Shown here piece by piece: positions 44,598-53,472 of a DNA stretch of 64,000 nt. Each line of letters starts with the position of its first letter. The stretch's first letter is position 1. A model generated the notes under the pieces. The model was not told the origin of the DNA and ran no database searches. It saw only the letters and a list, made by a program, of their open reading frames with translations. The stretch is from contig NZ_VTOW01000002.1 of NCBI RefSeq assembly GCF_012184425.1, positions 806,001-870,000 of the forward strand. Reading direction: 5' to 3'. Both the position numbers and the translations under genes were made by a program. Origin of the DNA: Candidatus Manganitrophus noduliformans. GTDB taxonomy: Bacteria; Nitrospirota; Nitrospiria; SBBL01; Manganitrophaceae.

Positions 44598-45605
44598 TTA
44601 ATGCAGGATAACCAACGCGACGGCCACCAGCGCGGCCACCAATGCGGCGCCGGAAAGACCGATCGCCACAAGAATCGTCGTCTGCCAGCGGGCCTGCATC
44701 TTGAGCCATGCGCTCACCGGATCGGAGGCGGCGCCCTCCTCCTCGGTAAAAAGCGATTGCTGCATGATCCCCCTGGCCGAGCGGACCGCTTCCGCGGCCG
44801 ATTCGAAATGGCGCTGATGGATCCGCTTGCCGAGGTCCGCGCCCGGCTCGGCCGCCGCGCCGGAGGCCGCCTTAATAACGGCATTCTTGATGTCGCCGCC
44901 GCTCAGCTCATAACGTTCTGCGAGGCGGCGGAAATCGACGTCGGGCGCCAGCGGGGTCTTCTTCGGATGAATCTGCAATTCCCAGATCCGCGCGCGCTCT
45001 TCCACCCCCGGCATTTCAAACAGCACATGGGTCCGGATGCGGCGCTCGAAAGCGGGGTCGAAGTTGGCCGCAAGGTTGGTCGCGAAGATCACGATGCCGT
45101 TGAACGACTCCAGCTCGCGAAGAAGCACGTTCACCGTCAAATTCATCTCGCGGGAATGGGGCGTCGGGGCGCCGGCCGAGCGGCGGGTCGCAATGGCATC
45201 GGCCTCGTCGAAAAAAAGAACGGCATTCTGCTCCGCCGCCGCCTGAAAGGTCGCGACGATATTTTTCGGCGTCTGGCCGACCCACATCGACTCCGCCTCG
45301 GCATAGTTGACGATCAGAAGCTTCAGGCCGAGCGCATGCGCGATCGCCTCGGCGCAGACCGTCTTTCCGGTTCCGGGCGGCCCGGCAAAGCTGAAGACCA
45401 AGCCGCGTCCCGCCGTATGGCGCTCGCCGAGGCCCCAGCGGCCGAAGATCAGGGCGTGATTCCGAACTTGGGCCAGCGCCTGCTCCAGCGTGCGCCGGGT
45501 TTGAGGCGGAAGGACGACTTCTTCCAACGTGCGCCTCGGAAGAACGGTCTCGACGACACGCCGCGACCCAAGACCGGTTAAAAACGAAATCAGCGGATTA
45601 CTCAT
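44598..45605 (-). CDS. AAA ATPase with C-terminal membrane anchor
   Basis: 335 residues. The AAA module carries Walker A AGPPGTGKTVCAEAIAHALG, Walker B AVLFFDEADAIATRR, sensor 1 IVIFATNLAANFDPAFERRI and an arginine finger in FERRIRTHVLF. A single C-terminal hydrophobic helix (TILVAIGLSGAALVAALVAV) ends the protein, giving a tail-anchored topology with the ATPase in the cytoplasm. The fold is of the FtsH/Vps4/ClpX-like single-domain type. The partner is unknown. It lies on the same strand upstream of the FNT channel, 137 bases away. Confidence 0.9.
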   Translation of the reverse strand: MSNPLISFLTGLGSRRVVETVLPRRTLEEVVLPPQTRRTLEQALAQVRNHALIFGRWGLGERHTAGRGLVFSFAGPPGTGKTVCAEAIAHALGLKLLIVNYAEAESMWVGQTPKNIVATFQAAAEQNAVLFFDEADAIATRRSAGAPTPHSREMNLTVNVLLRELESFNGIVIFATNLAANFDPAFERRIRTHVLFEMPGVEERARIWELQIHPKKTPLAPDVDFRRLAERYELSGGDIKNAVIKAASGAAAEPGADLGKRIHQRHFESAAEAVRSARGIMQQSLFTEEEGAASDPVSAWLKMQARWQTTILVAIGLSGAALVAALVAVALVILH

Positions 45606-45648
45606 ATCGACTCTTTGTATCCTACCCGTGGTCCAATCACTGCCATAG

Positions 45649-45677
45649 TTGACCCGATTTCGGATGTCCGTTAAACT
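45649..45677 (+). promoter_or_regulatory. putative sigma-70 promoter for the SGNH hydrolase gene
   Basis: TTGACC (45649-45654), 17-base spacer, TAAACT (45672-45677), about 75 bases upstream of the ATG at 45751. Confidence 0.55.
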
Positions 45678-45750
45678 TCTATTCGTCCCGCTTCACTTTC
45701 GATGATCGACCCCGATAAAATCGCGGCCCAATCCGACCCAAAATGAGTCG

Positions 45751-46863
45751 ATGAAACGGTTTCTAAACTTTTGCAAAAACATTGCGCTTGTCACCTTTCC
45801 GACAATGGTCGGTTTGCTCGTCTTGCTGGAATTGCTCGCACGAACGGCCCTGCCGGTGAGCGACGTTCCCGATACTTTTTTTCACCCGACCCTTGGGAAT
45901 CATTTTGTACCCAATCAAAAAGGGGTCATTACCAGAGGACCCGGCGGGGTTGAAAGGTCGGAGTATCGGATCAACACCAGCGGGTGGAATTCTCCCTATG
46001 ACTATACAACAGATAAACAAGACGACGTTTTTAGAATCGCCGTCATCGGGGATTCTTATGTCGAGGCGTTTCAAGTCGATTACCAACGGTCATTCCCATA
46101 CCTGGCCGAAGCCAAATTAAATGCAAAAGCCGATAAGCCCGTTTTCCAGACCTACAGCTTCGGACATTCCGGCGCAAATATGGTCCAGTACCTTCATGTT
46201 TTCAAAGAAGCCATTCAATATAAACCGGACATGGTGATTTTTAATCTCGTTCACAACGATCTCGATGAAGCATTATACGGCTATGGCAGAAAAGATAATT
46301 GGACCCTTACGAAAAGCGGAGATCAATTCGTTGAAGTGCCGCCCCATCCTGCATCCAATCTGAACCTGAAAAAAGCGGCAAGAAACTCCGCTTTGATTCG
46401 ATTTATGGTGCTCAATCTGGAATTGCCGGCGAAAGTAAATTTGCTCAAACAACTCTTATACGGCGATGTAAGACAGTATGAAGCGAATGTCGATACAAAC
46501 TCCGCCGTCCTATCGAACGATCGGTTGCTGAATGAACTGCTCGACCACCTCCTTCACGAAATTCAAAAACTTTCCGTGCTGCATCGGATAAAAGTTCTCG
46601 TCCTGATCGACGGCAACAGGCAGGCGATCTATGACAATCTCGATTCTAAGAACACGAAAACATACCAAATTAATAGAGCGCTTTTAGAAACATGCAGGAC
46701 GCTGTCCCTCCATGCGGTAGACCTCACCGACCGACTCAACGAGATTTGGGAAAAAGATCATAAAAAATTCAACTCCGAAACCGATTACCACTGGAATCAA
46801 TACGGACACGAAGTCGTCAGCGATGTTGTCGTTGAGGAGATTCTAAGGCAACATCCGCTTTGA
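45751..46863 (+). CDS. SGNH/GDSL hydrolase-fold protein, membrane anchored
   Basis: 370 residues. A single N-terminal transmembrane helix (VTFPTMVGLLVLLELLARTA) anchors it. The hydrolase domain has block I FRIAVIGDSYVEAFQVD (nucleophile Ser), block III near FNLVHNDLDEAL and block V DYHWNQYGHEVVSDV (Asp, His). Relatives act in acetylation or deacetylation of exopolysaccharide (AlgJ/AlgX, SGNH acyltransferases). The divergent AAA ATPase and an isolated position give no pathway clue. Gene is more AT-rich than its neighbours. Confidence 0.88.
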   Translation: MKRFLNFCKNIALVTFPTMVGLLVLLELLARTALPVSDVPDTFFHPTLGNHFVPNQKGVITRGPGGVERSEYRINTSGWNSPYDYTTDKQDDVFRIAVIGDSYVEAFQVDYQRSFPYLAEAKLNAKADKPVFQTYSFGHSGANMVQYLHVFKEAIQYKPDMVIFNLVHNDLDEALYGYGRKDNWTLTKSGDQFVEVPPHPASNLNLKKAARNSALIRFMVLNLELPAKVNLLKQLLYGDVRQYEANVDTNSAVLSNDRLLNELLDHLLHEIQKLSVLHRIKVLVLIDGNRQAIYDNLDSKNTKTYQINRALLETCRTLSLHAVDLTDRLNEIWEKDHKKFNSETDYHWNQYGHEVVSDVVVEEILRQHPL

Positions 46864-46908
46864 CGGCGAAACGATTTCCTTCAATTATTGCGTTCTCTTC
46901 CGTCCCCT

Positions 46909-48870
46909 TTACCCCTCCTCCGACAAGACCCACGGCTCCAAAATCTCCTCCGGCACCGGTTCAATAAATCGGGAAGGTTTCGTGAGAACGGCATGGCTGG
47001 CGCGATGAAAGACCCGGATCGGGTAAGAAAGATAAAGCTGCTCCTTGGCCCGGGTGATGGCGACATACATCAGCCGGCGCTCCTCCTCCAGCTCCGCCTC
47101 ATGGGTGAAGGAGTAGATCGACGGGAAATAGCCGTCGAGCGCCCAGAGAATGAAGACCACCCGCCATTCGAGCCCCTTGGCCGAGTGGATCGTGGAGAGG
47201 ACCAGCTTTTCTTGATCTGCGTCGGCCGGCGCCACGTCGACGATCGACGCGTCCGGCTCCAGGGCCAGGTCCGAGAGAAACCGGGAAAGATTCCGATACC
47301 GCTCTGAAATGAGCAGCAGGTGCTCCAGATCTTTCGTCCGCTTGGGGTGGTCGTCATATTTGTTTTTCATCAGCGGGAGATAATATTCCATCACCCGCTC
47401 GATCCGGCCGGTCACCGAATCGGCTCCTTCGGCCTGCGTCAACATCTCCAGCAGGCGTTGGATCGGTTCGGCCTGCGCGCCCCGCGCGAACCCCCGCAGC
47501 GCCTCCCTCCCCTCCTGTAGCATCTTCGCGATCATCTTTTGGCTCGTCCGCGGCCCGATCCCCGGAATCAACAGCAGAAGCCGGTTCCAGCTGACCGCGT
47601 CGGAAGGATTCGCCAGGATGCGAAGATGGCTCATCACATCTTTGACATGCGCCGTCTCCACCAGCTTGAAACCGCCCCGCTTCTCGAAGGGAAGATTGCG
47701 ACGGGCCAGCTCGATCTCCAGATCGAATGAATGGAAGCTCGATCTGAAAAGGACGGCGATTTCGGAAAGGGGGATTCCTTCCTCCCGCAGTTCCAAGATC
47801 TTCTGGGCGACGAACCGCGACTGCTCCGACTCTTCCTGGGCCCGCACCAGCGCCGGCTTCATCCCCCCTTGCTTCCGGGTAAAGAGGCGCTTCGGGTATT
47901 GCTGCTTCGACTCGGCGATCACGGTATTGGCCAGATCGAGGACCGCCTGGGTCGACCGGTAATTCTCCTCGAGCTTGTAAACTTGTGTTCCCGGAAAAAA
48001 CTGCGGGAAGCGAAGAATGTTTTGGAAATCGGCCCCGCGAAAAGAGTAGATGCTTTGGGCGTCATCCCCCACCGCCATCACCCGGCCGTCCCGGCCGAGA
48101 AGACGGACGATCTCCCCCTGGATCTTGTTGGTGTCCTGATATTCATCGACCAAGAGATGTTTATACTGCTCGGCCAGCGCTTCTCGGATCGACGCGTGCT
48201 CCGAAAGAAGCGCATAAAGATCGACGAGAAGATCGTCATAATCGACCAGGTGGCGGTCGGTCTTGTATTTTTGGTAACGTATAAAGAGGGAGCGGATCAG
48301 CTCGATCTGATCGGTGAAGTGGTAATACTCCGCTTCGACGGCTTCATCGAGGGTCAGCAGTTTGTTCTGCACCTTGCTGAAGAGATCGGAGAGGGTTCCC
48401 TTTTTCGGAAAGCGCTTCCCCTTCTCCGACAATCCTAGTTCGCCGCGGAGGAGCTGAATCACATCCTCGGCGTCGGAGCGGTCGAGAATGGTGAACGAGG
48501 AAGAGAGACCGAGCGCTTTGCCGTATCTGCGGAGGATGGCGGCGGCGACCGAATGGAACGTCCCCCCGGAGACCCGCCGGCATCGTTCATCCAGCAATTC
48601 CGCCGCCCGCTTGAGCATCTCCTGGGCGGCGCGGCGGGTGAAGGTCAGCAGGAGGATCGATTCCGGTTTGACCCCGCAGTGGACCAGCCAGGCGAGCCGG
48701 TAAATCAAGGTCCGGGTCTTGCCGCTCCCCGCTCCGGCGATCACCAAGGCGGGACCGTCGGGGGCGGTGGCGACTTGAAATTGCTGTTCATTGAGGGAAG
48801 ATTGGTAGGCCGCCCGAAAGGAATCGAGCGCGGCCTGCTTCGGTGGCTCCCTCAAGATATACTTCTTCAT
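46909..48870 (-). CDS. ATP-dependent DNA helicase, UvrD/PcrA/Rep family
   Basis: 653 residues from ATG 48870 (open frame to 48981). Superfamily 1A helicase with motif I VIAGAGSGKTRTLIYRLAWL, motif II LLVDEYQDTNKIQ, motif III VGDDAQSIYSFRGADFQNIL, motif IV region LEENYRSTQAVLDLAN, motif V STIHSAKGLEWRVVFILWAL and motif VI ERRLMYVAITRAKEQLYLSY. Acts in DNA repair or replication restart as a 3'-5' helicase. About 70 residues shorter than PcrA, mostly at the C-terminus. Confidence 0.94.
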   Translation of the reverse strand: MKKYILREPPKQAALDSFRAAYQSSLNEQQFQVATAPDGPALVIAGAGSGKTRTLIYRLAWLVHCGVKPESILLLTFTRRAAQEMLKRAAELLDERCRRVSGGTFHSVAAAILRRYGKALGLSSSFTILDRSDAEDVIQLLRGELGLSEKGKRFPKKGTLSDLFSKVQNKLLTLDEAVEAEYYHFTDQIELIRSLFIRYQKYKTDRHLVDYDDLLVDLYALLSEHASIREALAEQYKHLLVDEYQDTNKIQGEIVRLLGRDGRVMAVGDDAQSIYSFRGADFQNILRFPQFFPGTQVYKLEENYRSTQAVLDLANTVIAESKQQYPKRLFTRKQGGMKPALVRAQEESEQSRFVAQKILELREEGIPLSEIAVLFRSSFHSFDLEIELARRNLPFEKRGGFKLVETAHVKDVMSHLRILANPSDAVSWNRLLLLIPGIGPRTSQKMIAKMLQEGREALRGFARGAQAEPIQRLLEMLTQAEGADSVTGRIERVMEYYLPLMKNKYDDHPKRTKDLEHLLLISERYRNLSRFLSDLALEPDASIVDVAPADADQEKLVLSTIHSAKGLEWRVVFILWALDGYFPSIYSFTHEAELEEERRLMYVAITRAKEQLYLSYPIRVFHRASHAVLTKPSRFIEPVPEEILEPWVLSEEG

Positions 48871-49002
48871 CCCCCGATTATAGGGGCCTTTATAGATGAG
48901 AGCAAGAAGGTATTGCCGCCGCAGAGACCTCCGGCGGGGCCCCAAGGGTGAACCGGTTTGCGATCTGTCATAGCGCCGCACGGGATCTCAAGCATATAAT
49001 GA

Positions 49003-49032
49003 TTGAATTTTGTATTTGCTCTTTGCTACTAT
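49003..49032 (+). promoter_or_regulatory. putative sigma-70 promoter for the NtrC-type regulator
   Basis: TTGAAT (49003-49008), 18-base spacer, TACTAT (49027-49032), in a locally AT-rich stretch about 80 bases upstream of the start. Confidence 0.5.
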
Positions 49033-49112
49033 TTTCGCTTAATGTCTATTGTGTTCTTCGAAAATCCGAAGATCTTACCGTAACCGCACCACGCGCCGGT
49101 GCGTCTCCAAGG

Positions 49113-50498
49113 ATGGGGGGGAACGTGCAAAAGATATTGGTGATCGACGACGATCCGTCCAACTGCGAGCTTTTGTCTCTCCACTTTCAGTATCAAAAAT
49201 ACGAGGTCCAAACCGCATTGACGGGACGCGAGGGTCTCGACAAGGTGAAGACGTTCGCTCCCCAAATCATCCTGCTCGACAACCGGCTCCCCGACATGAC
49301 GGGACTGTCGGTCCTCAAAGAGATCCGCTCCATCGACGACAACACCTTCATCATTATCATGACCGCCTTTATCGATATGGACACGACGATCCAGGCGATG
49401 AAGTCGGGCGCGTTCGAATACATCAATAAGCCGATCAATATCGATGAGCTGAACGCCGTCATCGGAAAGATCAAGGGGATCATCGCCCTGAAACGGTCAT
49501 CGCTCGGACCGATGTCGGACGAATTCTCCTCGATGAAAATCGGCAACATCATCGGAAAAACGCCGCAGATGCTCCAGATCTTCAAAACCATCGCCATCGC
49601 TTCGGAGAACAACGCGACCGTTCTGATCGAGGGGGAAAGCGGAACCGGAAAGGAGCTGATCGCCCGGGCCATCCACTATCATGCCAATTACAACACCCCC
49701 TTCCTCGGGATCAACTGCTCGGCGCTGGTCGAGACCCTTCTGGAAAGCGAGCTGTTCGGCCACGAAAAGGGAGCGTTCACCGGGGCGATCCAAAAGAAAG
49801 AGGGGAAGTTTGAAATGGCCGAGGGAGGGACCCTCCTTCTCGACGAAATCGGAGATATGTCGATTCACCTTCAAGCGAAATTGCTCCGGGTGCTTCAGGA
49901 GCGGGAGTTCGAGCGGGTCGGCGGGAAAGAGAAGATCAAGGCGAACGTGCGGGTGATTGCGGCGACCAACAAAAACCTGGAGGAGCTGATCAAGGTCGGA
50001 AAATTCAGGAAAGACCTCTATTATCGATTGAAGGTCATCAGCATCAAAGTTCCCCCCCTCCGGGAGCGGATGCAAGACATTCCGCACCTCGTTCAGTATC
50101 TTCTCAATAAGATCAGCACGAACCTCCATAAGAATATCAACGGCGTCTCCCCCAAGGTCATGGATGTCTTGATGAACTATCCCTGGCCCGGCAATATCCG
50201 GGAGCTCGAAAACGTCCTCACCCGGGCGGTCGTCCTCACCCGGGGCAACGTGATTCTGGAAGAGTCCCTCTCGCTTCTCCCCCTTACCCAGCAACCGGCC
50301 TCTACCCAGCCCCGAAATATCATCGCCTCTCTTTCCGAGATTGAAAAGCTGCATATCCAAAACATTCTTGGCCACACCGGGGGACACAAAGGAAAAGCCT
50401 GCGAGATTTTAGGAATATCAAGACCCGCCCTCGACCGAAAGATCAAGAAATATCATCTCACCGAATTCTTCCGAAAGACCTTCACCGTAGAATACTAA
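49113..50498 (+). CDS. NtrC-family response regulator, sigma-54 activator
   Basis: 461 residues from ATG 49113; GTG 49125, with GGGGGG ahead of it, is an alternative. An intact receiver domain (~1-120) has the acidic pair in [10 protein letters not shown], the phospho-Asp in [13 protein letters not shown] and Lys in [11 protein letters not shown]. The AAA+ core (~145-380) has Walker [18 protein letters not shown] and the sigma-54 contact loop [14 protein letters not shown], with Walker [13 protein letters not shown] Fis-type HTH ends it ([20 protein letters not shown]). A strong sigma-54 promoter lies 125 bases downstream at 50624-50639, so its most likely target is the Crp/Fnr gene. No histidine kinase is nearby. 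Confidence 0.94.
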   Translation: MGGNVQKILVIDDDPSNCELLSLHFQYQKYEVQTALTGREGLDKVKTFAPQIILLDNRLPDMTGLSVLKEIRSIDDNTFIIIMTAFIDMDTTIQAMKSGAFEYINKPINIDELNAVIGKIKGIIALKRSSLGPMSDEFSSMKIGNIIGKTPQMLQIFKTIAIASENNATVLIEGESGTGKELIARAIHYHANYNTPFLGINCSALVETLLESELFGHEKGAFTGAIQKKEGKFEMAEGGTLLLDEIGDMSIHLQAKLLRVLQEREFERVGGKEKIKANVRVIAATNKNLEELIKVGKFRKDLYYRLKVISIKVPPLRERMQDIPHLVQYLLNKISTNLHKNINGVSPKVMDVLMNYPWPGNIRELENVLTRAVVLTRGNVILEESLSLLPLTQQPASTQPRNIIASLSEIEKLHIQNILGHTGGHKGKACEILGISRPALDRKIKKYHLTEFFRKTFTVEY

Positions 50499-50551
50499 AC
50501 ACTCCGTTCATTTTTTCAATTTGATTGAACGATACATTACACTCCCACCAC

Positions 50552-50571
50552 ATATCCACACCTTATCCACA
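50552..50571 (+). other. two DnaA-box-like nonamers
   Basis: ATATCCACA (50552-50560) and the perfect consensus TTATCCACA (50563-50571) are two bases apart in an AT-rich intergenic stretch. They may bind DnaA for regulation or titration. No further boxes, dnaA or dnaN are seen here, so it is not a recognisable oriC. Confidence 0.5.
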
Positions 50572-50623
50572 GAAAAGGTGTCATCTAGATAACCCTTTTG
50601 CCAAAAAACAGCATTTTTCCTAC

Positions 50624-50642
50624 TGGCATTGATCTTGCTCAA
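50624..50642 (+). promoter_or_regulatory. sigma-54 promoter overlapped by an FNR-type operator
   Basis: TGGCATTGATCTTGCT (50624-50639) fits the sigma-54 consensus TGGCACG-N4-TTGCW with one real mismatch and correct GG-GC spacing. TTGATCTTGCTCAA (50629-50642) fits TTGAT-N4-ATCAA with one mismatch and covers the -12 element. It lies between a sigma-54 activator gene and a Crp/Fnr regulator gene. The transcript would start near 50651, leaving a ~120-base leader. The rest of 50499-50772 holds nothing else I can identify. Confidence 0.7.
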
Positions 50643-50772
50643 TAGCATTACTAGTTTTTCATAAAAGTCTGGTTTCTTCACAATTTCCTAAACTTTTAAG
50701 CAATTCATTAGTTGAGGGTTGCCTGAACATAGGAAATGTTTTTCAGGCATAACGCATATTTTTGCGCATCTT

Positions 50773-51555
50773 ATGAAACCACTTTCATCCCAGGTAAATA
50801 TGGAAAAGGCAGATTTGCTTCCGTTTATTCAGAGCTGTGACCCCTATTCAGTCCTATCCCATCATGAATTGGAAACAATTCATTCCAAGTCTAAGATCCT
50901 TGTTTTTGAGAAGGGTAAGTCTATCTACCTCCCGGGGCATCCGAGCGATCAGGTTTATCTGGTTCATTCCGGGTCGATTCGGATCGCAACCCTGATGGAG
51001 AGTGGAAAAGAATTTACCTCGTCCCTTTATCATGTCGGAGAGACCTTCGGCGAATTGAGCATGGCCGGGGAGATGGCGCGCGTTGAAATGGCCGTGGCCT
51101 ACGAGAGATCGGTCTTAATCAGCCTCAAGACCGATCTGTTGTCCGAACCGCTGAAGCAGAATCCCCTCTTCACGCTCGGCATCATGCGGTTGATCGGAAC
51201 GAGGAGATGTGAATCGGAGAACCGGCTGCTTCAATTCTTTTACGCGCCGGTTCATTCCCGGTTGGCCAAAGTGCTGATTCACTTCGCGACAAAACAGGCG
51301 AAATCTCCCGCCGCTCCTCCCTCTTCCATCCAGCTCCGACTGACTCATGAGATTCTGGCCAGCCTCGCGGGAACCACCCGGGAGACGACGACCATGATTC
51401 TCAACCGTTTCCAAAAATTGGGAATTATCCACAAGAGTAAAGGGAATATCCATATAAAGGATCTCCAATCATTGAAAACACTCAGCCTGAGCCAAAGTTC
51501 ACCGAAAGAACCGAAAGAACCGGAAAAGACGCTGACCTTAACGCATGCCGCGTAA
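50773..51555 (+). CDS. Crp/Fnr-family transcriptional regulator
   Basis: 260 residues from ATG 50773; ATG 50800 is an alternative, and neither has a strong RBS. Cyclic nucleotide-binding-type sensor domain (~30-150; IYLPGHPSDQVYLVHSGSIR, GETFGELSMAGEMAR) and a Crp-type winged helix (~165-230; LRLTHEILASLAGTTRETTT, FQKLGIIHKSKGNIHIKD). The N-terminal four-Cys cluster of FNR is absent (only one Cys near residue 22), so it is not an oxygen-sensing FNR; the effector is unknown. The C-terminal tail is Lys/Glu/Pro-rich. A sigma-54 promoter and an FNR-like operator lie upstream. Confidence 0.92.
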   Translation: MKPLSSQVNMEKADLLPFIQSCDPYSVLSHHELETIHSKSKILVFEKGKSIYLPGHPSDQVYLVHSGSIRIATLMESGKEFTSSLYHVGETFGELSMAGEMARVEMAVAYERSVLISLKTDLLSEPLKQNPLFTLGIMRLIGTRRCESENRLLQFFYAPVHSRLAKVLIHFATKQAKSPAAPPSSIQLRLTHEILASLAGTTRETTTMILNRFQKLGIIHKSKGNIHIKDLQSLKTLSLSQSSPKEPKEPEKTLTLTHAA

Positions 51556-51629
51556 GTCGGCTGTTTCGTAAACGCTATATCGGGGCGGAATGGTTTGTCC
51601 TGCGACAACGCAAAGAAGGGAGGATATTG

Positions 51630-52613
51630 ATGCGTGATGTAAATTCTGAGAAGGGAAATTTATGGGCGGTCGTATTGGCGGCGGGAGAAGGGACGCGGAT
51701 GAACCAGTTCATTCGGTCTTCGTACGGGCTCTGCTCGCCGAAGCAGTATATCGCGTTTACCGGAAAGCGCTCCATGCTCCAGCATACGCTGGATCGGGTG
51801 GCGCAGATGATCCCCCCCGAGCGCACCCGTATCGTGGTCAACCCGAGCCACATCAAGGAGATCCGCTCTCAACTGTCGAGCCTGCCGGACCGTTCCCTGG
51901 TTTTTCAGCCCTACAACCGTGAAACCGCCCCCGGCGCGCTGCTGCCGATGACCTATATCCTCAAAGAAGACCCGGAAGCCCGGATCGCCTTCTTCCCCTC
52001 CGATCATTTTATCCAGGAGGAAGATCGTTTTATGCGCTACGTGGCCGCCGCCGATCAGGTCGTGCAGCGCCACCCGGAGCAGATCGCGCTGCTCGGCATC
52101 GAGCCCGAAGGCCCCGAGGTGGAGTACGGCTGGATCGCTCCGGGCGATCCGCTGCCGAACGCCGACGAAATGGGCGCCCGGAAGGTCGGCCGTTTTCTGG
52201 AAAAACCGGACCGAGAAGCCGCCGTGGCCTTCTATGAAAGCGGCTACCTCTGGAACACCTTCGTCTCGGTGCTCAAAGCCTCCACCCTGCTGGCCCTCAC
52301 CCAGCGGTACCTGCACGGCATCTGGCAGCGCTTCGAGCGGATCAGGGGGGCGATCGGAACGGTCCATGAGCTTTCGACCATCGAGCGGGAATACCGCACG
52401 ATGGAGTCGGCGACCCTCTCGCGCGGAATCTTCGAGCGCTGTCCCGATCAGATCGCCGTATTGGAAGTGAAGGGGGTCTTTTGGAGCGACTGGGGGAGCA
52501 GCCATCGGGTCCTCCAAACGCTTCAGAAGATCGGCAAGACCCCCTTTCAGGAAGCGAAAGAGGCCGGACGGGAGGAGATCCCCTACGCCGTGGCCGAAAG
52601 CAAAGCGGTTTAG
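51630..52613 (+). CDS. mannose-1-phosphate guanylyltransferase-like sugar nucleotidyltransferase
   Basis: 327 residues from ATG 51630 (GAAGGGAGG RBS). The nucleotidyltransferase signature WAVVLAAGEGTRMNQFIRSS sits in the first 30 residues. SPKQYIAFTGKRSMLQHTL, FFPSDHFIQEEDRFM, VEYGWIAPGD, FLEKPDREAAVAFYESGYLW and VFWSDWGSSHRVL follow the type I GDP-mannose pyrophosphorylase order. It would make GDP-mannose for glycans. The usual GEGTRLxPLT is altered, with an insertion (IRSSYGLCSPKQY), so the nucleotide or sugar preference may differ. Confidence 0.88.
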   Translation: MRDVNSEKGNLWAVVLAAGEGTRMNQFIRSSYGLCSPKQYIAFTGKRSMLQHTLDRVAQMIPPERTRIVVNPSHIKEIRSQLSSLPDRSLVFQPYNRETAPGALLPMTYILKEDPEARIAFFPSDHFIQEEDRFMRYVAAADQVVQRHPEQIALLGIEPEGPEVEYGWIAPGDPLPNADEMGARKVGRFLEKPDREAAVAFYESGYLWNTFVSVLKASTLLALTQRYLHGIWQRFERIRGAIGTVHELSTIEREYRTMESATLSRGIFERCPDQIAVLEVKGVFWSDWGSSHRVLQTLQKIGKTPFQEAKEAGREEIPYAVAESKAV

Positions 52614-52653
52614 GATATTCGTCTATTCGTCCTTATTCTTTAACGCATAAAAG

Positions 52654-52696
52654 GATGGCGTCGCTCTGAAGCCATCGAGGCAATCCCAAAGGGGAT
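52654..52696 (+). other. possible structured 5' leader of the pseudo-receiver gene
   Basis: GATGGC (52654-52659) pairs with GCCATC (52671-52676) and ATCCC (52683-52687) pairs with GGGAT (52692-52696), giving two adjacent hairpins within the 110-base leader. I do not recognise a known RNA class. Confidence 0.35.
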
Positions 52697-52725
52697 CAGG
52701 CCCAACAGAGAAACGGGGTAGAGCC

Positions 52726-53088
52726 ATGATGAAGAAGAAGATCCTGGTCGTCAGCCAAGAGAACTATATCGGAGAGTTGCTTCGAGCCGAATTGATGGAA
52801 GAGGGATACGAGGCCTCCCTCGCCGATAGCAGCGAAAAAGCGTTCTCTAAATATCGGCAAGACTTCCCGGACATCGTGTTGATCGATACGGTTTTGTCGG
52901 ACATCGACAGCGCCGATGTCTTGCGCTGCTTCCGTGAAGGAAACGCCTCCCCGCCGGTCGTGATCTGGTCCGCCTACGACACCGGCGGCGATGAAAACCT
53001 CTGGTGGGTCTCGGAGGCTTATATCATGAACACCGCCAGCTTCTTCAAGATCAAAAAGAAGATCAAAGAGCTCTGCCCGTGCCGTTAG
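52726..53088 (+). CDS. degenerate receiver-domain protein (pseudo-receiver)
   Basis: 120 residues, receiver fold only: KILVVSQENYIGELLRAELM, IVLIDTVLSDIDSADVL, VVIWSAYDTGG and EAYIMNTASFFKIKKKIKEL. The phosphorylatable Asp (LIDT) is kept, but the acidic metal-binding pair is Ser-Gln instead of Asp-Asp and the conserved Lys is Asn. It probably cannot be phosphorylated normally and may act as a phosphate-independent adaptor. A Trp-Trp pair (NLWWVS) lies in the alpha4-beta5 output face. No output domain. RBS GGGGTAGAG. Confidence 0.8.
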   Translation: MMKKKILVVSQENYIGELLRAELMEEGYEASLADSSEKAFSKYRQDFPDIVLIDTVLSDIDSADVLRCFREGNASPPVVIWSAYDTGGDENLWWVSEAYIMNTASFFKIKKKIKELCPCR

Positions 53089-53138
53089 GATGGAACCCAT
53101 TCCGTTCATTCCAACCGTACTGCGAAACCAAAGGAGGG

Positions 53139-53354
53139 ATGATGAACATCAAACAAGCGAAAATCTGTTTGGATTGCGACGAGATCTACGATCGAGAAAA
53201 CCCTTTCTGCCCGATGTGCAGCGGAAGGGTCGGATGGCTGCTCAGGGATTGGATCGGCACCATCGGCAGGGAGAATCACGACCGATCATTTTCATATACA
53301 GACACAGAATCTTCATCGGAGTACGGCTACATCAAAGCCTCTCTTTCTTATTAG
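53139..53354 (+). CDS. small zinc-ribbon-like protein
   Basis: 71 residues from the first ATG of an ATGATG start, AAGGAGGG upstream. Two CxxC pairs, CLDCDEIYDRENPFCPMCSG, suggest one bound zinc. The C-terminal half is polar (Ser/Tyr-rich). Function unknown. It follows the pseudo-receiver gene by 50 bases and precedes another zinc-ribbon gene. Confidence 0.7.
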   Translation: MMNIKQAKICLDCDEIYDRENPFCPMCSGRVGWLLRDWIGTIGRENHDRSFSYTDTESSSEYGYIKASLSY

Positions 53355-53472
53355 CGCATATTCGCGCCAAGGGGCAATTCGATAAAACAGGTGCAAGGCC
53401 GCACTTTAGATCTGCCGGATGCGGCAGGAATGACGCTTAACGAATCTTGATCATCCAGCGAAGGAGGGGAGA

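Noticed and set aside
50773-51555. Oxygen-sensing FNR
   Set aside because: The N-terminal Cys cluster that binds the 4Fe-4S centre is absent, so only a Crp/Fnr family call is justified.
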